A stretch of DNA of 64,000 nucleotides. Origin: Flammula alnicola (Eukaryota; Basidiomycota; Agaricomycetes; Agaricales; Strophariaceae). Positions 54,692 to 64,000 of this stretch are shown here, in pieces. Position numbers and translations under genes: made by a program. The stretch covers positions 1-64,000 of the forward strand of contig JADNRV010000142.1 in NCBI GenBank assembly GCA_015499995.1, given 5' to 3'. Each line of letters opens with the position of its first letter. Position 1 is the first letter of the stretch. Under the pieces are notes generated by a model. The model searched no databases. It was not told where the DNA came from and saw only the letters and a list, made by a program, of their open reading frames with translations.

Positions 54692-56238
54692 TGCAGGCAC
54701 AAATGCTTGATGAGGTGCAGGTGATGAGCTGGAACATGGCCAGAGATGCGGTATCCCTGGATGTAGTCCTATCAACTTGTAGTAACATTTATGATATTAT
54801 TTTTGTGCAAGAACGGCCTTGGAGGCACATAAGAACTGCCCCATCTGCGAAGAGCAGAAGGGGTGAAGATGTAATTAGAGCACCCAACCATCCTGACTGG
54901 CTGGCTATGGTGCGCCCCAGTGCTGATCCCGATGAGCGTCCTCAGGTCATGACCTATGTTTCGACTAGGCTAACCCGGTATCGCCCGGCCCAATGTAGGG
55001 ATGTAATTGATCATCCCGACATCATAGTGCTTTCGCTTTCTTCAGGTGAGAGTACCTTCTACCTGCTGAATGTATACTCAGATTCTGATCATGGGGCCAT
55101 TAACTGGCTCAAGAATCACGATCATGAGCTTCCACGATGTCATTTGATGATGGGAGACTTTAATGTGCACTCTCCAGATTGGGACCCTGGTTCCTCTCGG
55201 GAGGGTTGTTCTCTTTCGCTGCAGCAGTCTGCAGCTATCCTTGGGCTCGAGCTTGCTGCTTTCAGCAATCCGGGTCCCACTCACATTCCGAGAGATCACA
55301 CCAAATGCAAAATGGTGATCGATCTGGCTTTCGTTCTGCCTGACCAGGTGCTGAACTATACCACTGTTCGCCTCCTGTGAAATCAGCTTAAGTTGGACCA
55401 CATTCCGATTTATACTACACTGGACATTCTTCCTGCCCCTGAAGGGGCAGTTCAGATGTCGCTTCCTATAGACGCAATCCCTGCATTTGTTAACTCTATC
55501 AGCTCGGGCTTGGCAGCCATTGATCCGCATGCCCCACTGACCTCCGAGGAACAGATCGAGGCTGCAGCGCAAGCTGTAGCAGTGGTCTTCTCTGGTGCAT
55601 GGGACTCCCATGCTAAAGAATCCTTGATCACAAAGTGTTCTAAGCCCTGGTAGAACCAGGAGTGCCAAGACACTGTTCACCTGTACCAGCTAGAGCGATC
55701 TGCCGAGAATTGGAAATCTTTCCAGAATGTAGTCTAGAGTGTCAAGCGCGTCTTCTTCGATCAACGGATCACAGAGATCGCATCTGTTAACAAGTGCCTG
55801 TGGGACCTTATGAATTGGGTTCAACAATGGAAGCTACCTCCCAGTGAGGCCATCCAATATCATGGAGAGCCTTGCAATGATATGCCTGCTTTGTGGGATG
55901 CCCTGCACGGCACGTACAATTCTGCGTCTGACTGAATGTATGATGCTGATCTCCTTGACACCATTCCTCAGCTACCTGCTTGGGAGTGGGTTCTCTTTTC
56001 TCCACTGGAACTCACAGAGGCTCTCTCTGGGTGTTTCAGTCTTTCTTCTCCAGGTCTGGATCATGTCAATTGGTCCCACCTGAAGAAGATTGTACATAGA
56101 GACCCTCACTCTGTTGAGGTGCTCCTCTCGATTGCCAATGCCTGCATGCATGTGGGCTACTGGCCATCTCCGTTTAAGGACTCCATGTCAGTCATCATCC
56201 CCAAGCTGGGCAAGCCATCCTATTCCACTCCTAAGGCA
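54691..56238 (+). pseudogene. LINE P ORF2, endonuclease and RT start, many stops
   Basis: Endonuclease frame to 55380: MLDEVQVMSWNMARD, IIFVQERPWRHIRT, YLLNVYSDSDHGAINWL, MMGDFNVHSPDWDPG, VIDLAFVLPDQV. The stop at 55378 is TGA, and further in-frame stops follow (TAG near 55651 and 55735, TGA near 55932). RT begins, with FKDSMSVIIPKLGKPSYSTPKA, and then stops where E4 begins. Most lesions are C-to-T or G-to-A. Confidence 0.82.
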
Positions 56239-56269
56239 GAGGTCTTTGCTGTGCCCCCCCTATTCCTAC

Positions 56270-56570
56270 CGGAATCCGGTGGAATCCGGTGGAATATAGG
56301 GCCATTCCAGTGGAATCTCCTGCCAAATTTCTGAATTTTTTTGAAAAAGGGGCAAATTCCGAGATTCCACTGGAATGTTGGAGTACTTTTCACTCCCCCA
56401 CTGATTCCACGTGGAATGGGAAGGAATCCACGTGGAATGGAGGGAATCCACATGGAATGGTTTTGGAATCCACATGGAATGGAGGGAATCCACGTGGAAT
56501 GGTTATGGAATCCACGTGGAATGGTTATGGAATCCACGTGGAATGATGGAATTCCTGTGGAATTGAAGGT
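56270..56570. repeat. GGAATCC minisatellite, left arm of E4
   Basis: Units such as GGAATCCACGTGGAATGG and GGAATCCGGTGGAAT, about 15-30 bp, several almost identical in a row at 56400-56550. Confidence 0.88.
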
Positions 56571-56945
56571 AATTCTGGTGAACTTCTATTAACTCTGGAG
56601 AGGACTGATACAGCATTGTACAATGTAGGGAGACAATCAAATATATTTATTTAAACTACAATTACATGGTATATTACAAAAAAAGCAAGAAAACGAGCCG
56701 CAGGAATGCCTGCAGCTCGTTTTCAATATACCTGGATCCCTTGCCCACCTCACCCACTGCACGCACTGCCTCGTTCTTCGTCGCGTCGGGCTGGTCCTCC
56801 CGCGGCGGCGGTGTCGTTGTCGGCGCCGCCGTTGTTGTCGTTCTCGATGGGCCGTTGGTCGCCGCGGTGTCGTTCTTGCGGGTCGTCCGTGGGCGCTTCA
56901 CGTCCTGGCGGTTGCGTCGTTGCGTCGTTGCGTCGTGGTCACGTG

Positions 56946-57789
56946 AGTGGTACCTACCATTTATATGATATACCTTAAACAAATGCCAGCACAGTCATCT
57001 GTATCCTCCCAAGTGTAGTTATGAAATGAAATGCCCTAGACAAATGAAATGAAATATTTTAATTTCTTTCCAGAGAATATATCATAACTGGTATGGAGAT
57101 ATTTCATAAATGTCTAGCTACTTATTTTATATCTATGTGGCAACTTTTTCATAACTTTTTCTTGCAATATTTCATAACTTCCTGGCTATTTCATTTTATA
57201 TCTATAGGACAACTTTTTCATAATCCCCTATGTCTATTTTATTATTTCCAGACAACTGATTACATTATTAATTAAGCAAAATATGCATGTTTTAATGGCT
57301 AAATTAATGCAATATTGTCTGCACTTGTCTGCAGGGGGTGCTGGACTGATTTTTAAATAACTTTCAATTTGAGGCCATAATCTGATAAGAGTATGGGTGA
57401 AGGAGCAAGGAAAAGGCAATTTCTAAGTTTTCCCATCAATTACATAATCCAGTCACATGATCTATAAAGTATTTAATTATCTATGATAAATAAAATAGAC
57501 TGATAGGGAATTATGAAAAAGTTGTCCTATAGATATGAAATGAAATAGCCAGGAAGTTATGAAATATTGCAAGAAAAAGTTATGAAAAAGTTGCCACATA
57601 GATATAAAATAAGTAGCTAGACATTTATGAAATATCTCCATACCAGTTATGATATATTCTCTGGAAAGAAATTAAAATATTTCATTCCATTTGTCTAGGG
57701 CATTTCATTTCATAACTACACTTGGGAGGATACAGATGACTGTGCTGGCATTTGTTTAAGGTATATCATAAAGGGTGGTAGGTACTAGT
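56946..57789. mobile_element. MITE-like inverted-repeat element 1 (844 bp), inserted in E4
   Basis: Ends AGTGGTACCTACCA and TGGTAGGTACTAGT, with inverted arms of about 300 bp (56946-57250 against 57480-57789) made of degenerate TTATGAAATGAAATA and ATTTCATAAC units. Flanking 9-mers GGTCACGTG (56937-56945) and GGTCGCGTC (57790-57798) match at 7 of 9. No ORF. A 9-bp duplication is the size associated with Mutator-like elements, but I claim no superfamily. Confidence 0.8.
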
Positions 57790-57798
57790 GGTCGCGTC

Positions 57799-58830
57799 AG
57801 TGGTCGCGTCATTGGTGCATCCGTGGTCGTGTCGTTGGTGCCTCCGCCGTCGCTTCGTTGGCGCCTCCGTGGTCGTGTCGTCGTCGCGGTGTCGTCGCGT
57901 CCGTGGTCGCGTCCATGTTCGCGACGTCGTCGCTTCCGCCGTCGCCTTGTGGGCGCTTCCGTGGTCCCGTCGTTGTCGCGTCCGTCGTTGTCGGTTGTCG
58001 GTTGTCGCGGCGGTTGTCGCCCTGTCGGTCGTCGCGTCATTGTCGCGTCGTCCTTCGTCGCGTCGTTGTCGCGTTGTCGTGTCCGTCATCGTCGCGTCAT
58101 CATGTCCATCGTTGTCGCGTCGTCCGTTGTCGGTCGTCCGTTGCCGCGTCGTCCGTCGTCCGTCGTCGTGTCGTGGCGTCGTCGGTCGTCGTGTCACCTG
58201 TCGTCGCGTGGGCTGTGGCCTCGTCGTTGCTTCCGCCGTCGCGGCGTCGTCGCGTCGGTTGTTGCTTCCGTCGTCGCGTCGTCGCTGTTACGCCCGCCCA
58301 CCCGACGGCAGAACGACACGGGAGCACGACGTCGTGCTCCCGCTGTCGTTGCCATGGCGTACCCGTTGCGTGACGGTTGGGGTTGCGGTGGGCCGCGTGC
58401 GACGTTGCCGTCGGCGTCATTTTACGCGCCTGTGGCACTGTGCATCTGCGAGGGACGCAGTGGGGGGGTCAGCCTTCGTTGCGGGGGCCGTCGTTTACGA
58501 CGTACCGTGTGGGCCTCCCATTCCTGGGTCCCCCCTTGCTATCCAACACCCCCCGCGGCGCGTATTCCCTTACGCGCCGCGTCGTCGCGTCCTGCAGGCT
58601 CGGTTTTGCGGATCCGGGTCGCTGTCGTTGCGTGCTGCGGTCGCCGTTGTCGTCGCCGCGGTTGTGCGGTCGTGGTGTTCATGGAACGGCAGGTGGTCCG
58701 CATGGAGGGATGGCAGGGTACGGTGGGGATGGTGGTGGGAGGGAGAAAGGGTGGTGACGTGGCAACGTTGGAGCCGCGTCACCATCACGCGGAACACTTT
58801 GCCAGGTTTGCCGAGGTCACGTGCACTGTA
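57799..58830. other. E4 GC-rich interior, no gene
   Basis: Degenerate GTCGTCGCGTCGTTGTCGCG-type repeats giving long frames on both strands. From 58300 to 58800 it matches E3 46590-47110 in inverted orientation, including a 22-bp perfect palindrome at 58320-58341 (arms GGGAGCACGAC and GTCGTGCTCCC). E3 has GGGAGCACA...TGTGCTCCC near 47070. Confidence 0.7.
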
Positions 58831-59050
58831 CGGGCTGTTCAGCATCCATCAATTCATGTAATTAATAGGAAATCATTAATTAATTACTTAATACATTGAT
58901 TATACAATAAATATATAATAAATCACTACACAGCTGACCGGATTCCATTTTCCATTCCGTTTTGCATTCCGTTCCGGCAAATTCTGGTGCCCATACCGGA
59001 TTCCGGGCCAATCCGGTACCCACTCCACCGGACTGACATCCGGTATTTTG

Positions 59051-59982
59051 AGTGGTACCTACCACTTATATGATAAATCTTAAGCAGATGCCTGCACAGT
59101 TATGTGTATCCTGCCAAGTGTAGTTATGAAATGCAATATCTCATTGTGGCGAAGATTTTTCATATTTTTCATTTCATAACTTCCAAGGAATATTTCATAT
59201 CTTTCTGGCAAAGATTTCATAACTGCCTAATAACTTAAATCATATCTATGTGCCAAAGATTTTTCATTTCATAACTGCCAGGGAATATTTCATATCTTCC
59301 TATGTGACAATTTCATAACTATCCAGCAACTTATTACATATCTTTGTGCCGAAGATTTTTCATTTCATAACTCCTAGGCAATCTTTTCATATCTATCTGG
59401 CGACGATTTCATAAACACCAGGCAATCTATTTCATTGTTACCCATTGAGATATTTCATTATTTCTAGGCAGTTAATTATATGATAAATTAAGTGAAATAA
59501 TTCTATTTGAATTGATGAATTGATGCGATATTCTTCATGCTTGCTGGCAGGGGGTGGTGGGCCTATTTCCCAATAACTTTCAATTTGAGGCCATAATCTA
59601 ATAAGAGTATGAGTGAAAGAGCAAGGAAAAGGCAATTTGTAAACTTTCCCATCAATTACATAATACATTCACACATGAAATTAAGTATTTAATAACAAAA
59701 GATTGCCTAGAAGATATGAAATAGTTGCAAGAAAGATATGAAAAGATTGCCTAGAAGTTATGAAATGAAAAATCTTTGGCAGAAAGATATGATTTAAGTT
59801 GTCAGGCAGTTATGAAATCGTTGCCAGAAAGATATGAAATATTCCTTGGAAGTTATGAAATGAAAAATATGAAAAATCTTCGCCACAATGAGATATTGCA
59901 TTTCATAACTACACTTGGCAGGATACACATAACTGTGCAGGCATTTGGTTAAGATTTATCATAAAAAGTGGTAGGGACTAGT
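59051..59982. mobile_element. MITE-like inverted-repeat element 2 (932 bp), inserted in E4
   Basis: The same family as element 1: ends AGTGGTACCTACCAC and GTGGTAGGGACTAGT, with long arms of ATTTCATATC / GATATGAAAT units. GGTATTTTG is duplicated exactly (59042-59050 and 59983-59991). No ORF. Confidence 0.85.
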
Positions 59983-60090
59983 GGTATTTTGGCTGGTCCC
60001 TGTGCCAAACCCACTCCACCGGAATCACCCGGAATCCACGTGGATTCCGCCGGATTCCACTAGGAATCCGTGGGGGACACATAAGAACTC

Positions 60091-62754
60091 TGTCAAGCGC
60101 GAGTTCTTTGATCAACGGATCCATGAAATCGCGTCTGCTAACAAGTGCCCATGGGACCTCATGAACTGGGTCCAACAGCGCAAACTTCCTCCTTGTGAGG
60201 CTCTCCATTATCGTGGTGAGCCCTGCAATGACATGCCCGCCCTCTGGGACGCGCTCCACGGCACTTACAACTCTGCCTCTGACAGAGTGTTTGATGCCGA
60301 TTTGTTGAACTCTCTCCCTACCCTGCCTGTCAGGGAGTGGATTCGATTCCCCGCACTGGAACTCACAGAGGCTCTCTCTGCGTGTTCCGGTCTGTCCGCT
60401 CCGGGTCCTGATCATATCAAGTGGTCCCACCTGAAGGGGATAGTACGTCGCGACCCTCACTCAGTTGAGGTTCTCCTCTCGATTGCCAATGCCTGCATGC
60501 GTGTGGGCTATTGGCCATCTGTATTTAAGGATTCTTTGTCGGTGATTATACCCAAGCCAAACAAGCCATCCTACTCTGCACCGAAGGCATTCAGGCCCAT
60601 TGTGCTCCTGAATACCGTTGGTAAATTGATCGAGAAGATGATCTCGAATCGCATTCAGTTCGACGCAGTCAGGCTGGATATTTTCCATCCTAACCAGGTG
60701 GGTGGAGTGCGTCAACGCTCCACTGAGGATGCGGGGCTCTTCCTGACACACATTGTGCGTGCAGGGTGGGCTAAGGGTTTAAAGACTAGCATGGTCGCCT
60801 TTGATCTCGCTCAGTTTTTCCCTTCACTTAATCACGATGTGCTTGTGATTATTCTTCGGAAACTTGGCTTCCCTCCGTTGGTGGTCAAGTTCTTCGCATC
60901 TTATCTGGTAGAAAGGAAGACGTGGTATGCGTGGAATTCCTTTTTATCGGACTCGTTGCAGGCAGACGTGAGGGTGGGCCAGGGGTCGGCCTTGTCCCCT
61001 GTCTTGTCGGCTATCTACCTGGCACCTATTATGCGCCTATTCGAGAAGCGGTGCCTCGACCTTGGGTTGAGGGTTGACCTCCTCTCATATGTTGATGACG
61101 GCACACTCATCGTGCAAGATGAGTGGCTGGATCATAATATTGCGATGCTCAAGAAGACATACACTGTTATCTTCGAGCTGTTCAAGGCATTCGCTTTGGC
61201 GCTCGAACACGACAAGTCTGAGATCTATCATTTTGATCGGTCTCATGCTTATTATAATCCTAGTATCGATCTCGGGTATGCACCTTACACCGGAGGTCGT
61301 GCTAACTACCTCAAGCCCAAGCTGTTTTGGTGGTACCTGGGCTTTTACTTCGATCGCAAGCTCACCTTTAATGAGCATGTGCGCTATTACTCCACCAAGG
61401 GTTTTACATCGGTTGTTTCGATGAAGATGCTTGGTTCCTCTACTCGGGGGCTGCTGCCTATGCAGAAGCGACTCCTGTACCGCACATGTGTGGTCCCCAT
61501 ATTCATGTATGGGTATTGCATGTGGTTCTTCAAGGGTGCCCGCAACAAGGGCCTCATTAAACAGCTTACACAAGTCCAGTGTAAGGCGGCTCTCTGGATT
61601 ACGGGTGCATTCCGTACTTCACCCTTGGGAGGAGTGGAGGCCCTTGCGGGCCTCCTACCCATCCCTATACTTCTCGAAAGATTGCGCGACCGTTCTACGG
61701 TGCGGGTCGCCACTCTTTCGGACACTCATCCGATCCGATCATTTATGACCGGATCATCACTTAAGCGCGCAACCCCCCACCCTATGTCGGTTGAACGCAT
61801 GCATTCCGCCCACCGCCGTAAGGTGACGGGTGCTCTTATGGATAATGTAAATTATTCCAGTGTCCCTGTTGAGTCTACGGAGCCTTTTGCTCCTGAGGCT
61901 CGTCCGGGTTATCGAATCCTCGATCGCTATGCCGATCGGTTCAAGTGGCTTTCCAAGCCTCGCTTTAGCAGGTCCGAAGATCCTGAAGCAGCTTGGAAGC
62001 TGATCCTGGATGCGTCTCTTGAATCTCTCGAGGACGATCCAGATGCTGCATACGCTGGTGTTGACGGCTCCTGCCCTCCGGGGTGGCAGGCCGCCACTGG
62101 CATTGTTATCAAACGGCAGGGCGCACAGGTTTATTCTGGATGTCATGCTGCCGGGAGGGCCTCGTCTACGGATGCAGAGCTCTTTGCTATTCGCGTTGCC
62201 ATCTCCAATGCTGTTGGCTTTGGGGATGTCAAACGCATTACTATTTTCACTGATGCGATGCATGCCGCGCGCCTCTCAGTGGATCCCTCTCCGCACTCCT
62301 TTCAGTCTCAGTCACTGATGGTGTGTCGTATACTTGAGCCGTGGTTCGGGCGCTCGCCAGACCACAAGGTTACTTTCATCGAGTCTCCCTCCGATATGGA
62401 GTGGGGCATTCAAAACGAAGCACACGATCTCGTTGCTGGTATGCGCGGCGTTGCCGTCGTTCCTACCACCAAGCTCTCTCTCCAGTATGTCCACGATTTT
62501 GTGGACAAATCGGCACGCGCTGATTGGAAACAAAGAGTTTCCGATCAGCCATTTCTGCTTGGCTCCAACTTTATGGAGCTGCAAGGGTTGAACGGGGACC
62601 CTGTCCAGCCTAGTCCCACTCGCAGGGGACCTTGGCTTGAAGCCGGCAGTCAGAGTGTTTCGCTCTTTGCCCGCATGTGCCGTTTAATTACGAATCATGC
62701 GCCGATCGGCTCGTACTACGAGCGGTTCAAAATCGATGACCCTAGGGCCCCTGG
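60091..62754 (+). pseudogene. LINE Q ORF2 (RT and RNase H), long open frame
   Basis: About 888 open codons. RT: AFRPIVLLNTVGKLIEKM, MVAFDLAQFFPSLNH, VRVGQGSALSPVLSAIYLAP (VRV where other copies have VGV), LLSYVDDGTLIVQ. RNase H: YAGVDGSCPPGWQ, SSTDAELFAIRVAI, IFTDAMHAARLSVDPSPHS. Then SPSDMEWGIQNEAHDL and LLGSNFMELQGLNGDP, up to FKIDDPRAP, where LINE R interrupts. The endonuclease is deleted, so it could not nick its own target. Confidence 0.88.
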
Positions 62755-62807
62755 TTTTTTTTTTTTTTAAATCATCAATTTTATACCGGTGCACGAAAGC
62801 AGTCCAG
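62755..62807 (-). mobile_element. LINE R: 53-bp insertion (39 bp of LINE 3' end plus poly(T))
   Basis: T14 (62755-62768) then AAATCATCAATTTTATACC and on to AAGCAGTCCAG, the last 39 bp of a subfamily-2 LINE. Flanks CTAGGGCCCCTGG (62742-62754) and CTAGGGCCCTCGG (62808-62820) match at 11 of 13. Removing it restores the Q frame (DDPRALGCECG). Confidence 0.88.
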
Positions 62808-62820
62808 CTAGGGCCCTCGG

Positions 62821-62983
62821 TTGTGAGTGTGGGGTTTATCCTCAGACTCGCGATCATATATTCAAGTGCAAGAAACAGCCTTGGACTCGCCGGAAGCTGA
62901 AACTCGTTTCGGAGCTGGCAACGTATCTGTTGGAGCACCCTACGGCGTTCTCCTTCTCCCGGCACCCTGCTGGAGTCGGATGA
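62821..62983 (+). pseudogene. LINE Q ORF2, C-terminal end
   Basis: The last ~54 codons: finger CECGVYPQTRDHIFKC, then a basic WTRRKLKLVSELATYL tail and HPAGVG-TGA at 62983. The 3'UTR follows to 63520. Confidence 0.85.
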
Positions 62984-63540
62984 GGGACTTTGGGAGGGGG
63001 GCGATCCTGATCGCGGAGTGGGCCGCGGTCAAATCTACTCGACTACCCGTGATGTGTTTCCGTCTGGCGGCGGCGAAGTTCCGCAAGTGCCTAGGGCCCT
63101 GGTCATCCCAGGGCCGGTGGCGTCGACTCTCTGAGCCGGTGTCATGCGCCGTCGACGGAGGACCCAGTTCAGTGGACGGCGGTGGGGGCTTCGGCCCCTG
63201 CTTAGCTATTACAACGTTAATTTTACCATTGAACCGGGGAGGGTCTGGCAGGCTCTCTTCGCTTTCAGGTGACCCCTCTTCCCATCCCAATACTCCTATC
63301 TGCCGTTCATGCGGTAGCGTTAACAACACCGCAACAACGGACAATCTGTAGTTGCGAGACTACCTATCTGGGTTTCAGGCGGCTGCGCCGTCTCGCTCGC
63401 GCGCGTCGCATGCTCGCCATCGAGCCAACTTCTTTCTTTTGCATGCGTAGTATACCGCCTTCATTTGTATTAGTTAGAGACCGGACTGCTTTCGCGCACT
63501 GGTATAAAATTGATGATTTTAAAAAAAAAAAAAAAAAAAA

Positions 63541-63610
63541 GGTGAAATTGGCTCTGAGCTGTTCACCACTTACTCTGATGCTGCTCATGGTGATTGCATT
63601 GACACTGGTG
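63541..63610. other. 70 bp of unassigned sequence between LINEs Q and S
   Basis: Starts GGTGAAATTGGCTCTGAGC and does not match any LINE segment in the window by eye. It could contain the original target of Q or S. Confidence 0.4.
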
Positions 63611-64000
63611 ACGATCCATTGGCTCTCGGTTGTACATGTGCGGTTTATCCTCAGACGCGCGATCATCTCTTTGGGTGCCCTAAGCTCCCGATGCTACCTC
63701 ACAGGGCCCCGCACCTAGTGTGGGGTCTTGAGAAATTTTTGACTGACAACGTTGCGGCGTTTGCTTTCAACCGGCCCCCAGCCGGAGTTGGATGAGGGAC
63801 TCTGGATGGGGGGTGATCCTAGGTGTCGTTGGGGCCTTGGCCCAAGACCTAGTGCCCGCAGGTGTTTCCACGTTGGACTGTTCCGGACCCGTAAGGGCGA
63901 GGGGCCTGTTCGTCACAGGCTTCGATTGTCGGCCTTAGTGGGCGGCTTTTGGCACGATATCCTGTGGAGGACCCGCATTGGTGTAACGAGGACGTCAAGT
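63611..64000 (+). mobile_element. LINE S, 5'-truncated, runs off the right edge
   Basis: The ORF2 tail from DDPLALGCTCAVYPQTRDHLFGC to AGVG-TGA (63795), then a subfamily-1 3'UTR (TGATCCTAGGTGTCG..., AAGACCTAGTGCCCGC) to the edge. One finger residue differs (CTCAVY instead of CTCGVY). Confidence 0.85.

Larger units (their letters stand above)
45409..56238 (+). mobile_element. LINE P, old A-type copy, split by E3 and E2 and ended by E4
   Basis: Complete 5' end (CATCTCCTCCTTATTCAG), 5'UTR to 45542, ORF1 in three pieces, ORF2 from 54691 to 56238. E3 lies at 46173-48335 and E2 at 48950-53973. The 3' half of ORF2 is absent and element E4 follows. Many TGG/CGA/CAG codons have become stops, and CpG sites are largely TpG/CpA, the mark of an old methylated copy. 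Confidence 0.85.
56244..60080. mobile_element. Element E4: minisatellite-ended TIR element containing two MITE-like insertions
   Basis: Left end CTTTGCTGTGCCCCCCCTAT and right end (reverse complement, ending about 60080-60085) TGTGTCCCCCACGGATTCCT. Both lead into GGAATCC(GG/AC)GTGGAAT arrays (56270-56570; 60015-60070, with relics at 58935-59040). The GC-rich interior (56710-56936, 57799-58830) matches the E3 interior in inverted orientation. It contains insertions at 56946-57789 and 59051-59982. The flanks are different LINEs (P and Q), so no TSD can be seen and the outer ends may have been rearranged. Confidence 0.65.
60081..63540 (+). mobile_element. LINE Q, subfamily 2, 5' part missing
   Basis: Begins with ACATAAGAACT (an endonuclease-type RHIRT remnant, or part of E4) fused to RT VKREFFDQR. 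It continues through ORF2 and the subfamily-2 3'UTR to A20 at 63521-63540. LINE R (53 bp) interrupts it at 62755-62807. It overlaps LINE P in RT content, so Q is a separate copy and not the other half of P. Confidence 0.85.

Noticed and set aside
54691..62754. P and Q as two halves of one LINE split by E4
   Set aside because: Their RT segments overlap, and their ORF2 sequences belong to different subfamilies.

Overview
The window is a stack of nested transposable elements with no recognisable host gene, tRNA or rRNA. It suggests a filamentous fungus, probably a basidiomycete: most of the DNA is non-LTR retrotransposons (LINEs) of the fungal Tad1 / I-like type, whose ORF2 carries an AP endonuclease, a reverse transcriptase (RT) with a YVDD core, an RNase H and a C-terminal CCHC finger. 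There is also a Ty3/gypsy Gag of a type I associate with basidiomycetes. The taxonomic call rests on element style only.

I read the stack from exact target-site duplications (TSDs) and label the elements A-S. Left half: H (+) is the outer element. F (-) sits in H, G (-) sits in F (13-bp TSD), and A (-) sits in F. A gypsy element (-, running off the left edge) and B (+, 14-bp TSD) sit in A. A minus-strand block C/D/E sits in B (15-bp TSD), and E holds a 1.75-kb non-coding insert. Middle: I (+, 20606-44044) sits in H at its ORF2 stop codon (13-bp TSD). J (-, 21474-32782) sits in I (14-bp TSD), and L (+), M (-) and N (+) sit in J (15, 15 and 14 bp). With insertions removed, I and J are each about 6.5 kb, the full-length size of the family: a ~130-nt 5'UTR, ORF1, a TAATG-overlapped ORF2 of about 1,300 codons in J, a ~0.55-kb 3'UTR and poly(A).

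Right half: LINE I is split by E1 (37152-42718, 5.57 kb) and LINE P by E2 (48950-53973, 5.02 kb). These are two related elements with long terminal inverted repeats (TIRs), exact 7-bp TSDs, no visible transposase, and interiors of CAG/CTG-rich degenerate repeats with a conserved hairpin. A second kind, E3 (46173-48335) and E4 (about 56244-60080), has terminal inverted arrays of short minisatellites and shared GC-rich interiors in inverted orientation. E4 also contains two MITE-like inverted-repeat elements with 9-bp TSDs. LINE Q (+) follows, interrupted by a 53-bp LINE insertion (R), and then a 5'-truncated LINE (S) to the right edge.

The proteins are one system repeated many times: ORF1 (RNA-binding, CCHC knuckles) and ORF2 (nicks target DNA, reverse-transcribes the LINE RNA and removes RNA). 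Nearly every copy is broken. Several copies show unusual retrotransposition products: 3' transduction, possible template jumping, internal deletions and a duplicated zinc-knuckle module. I see no independent host gene anywhere.
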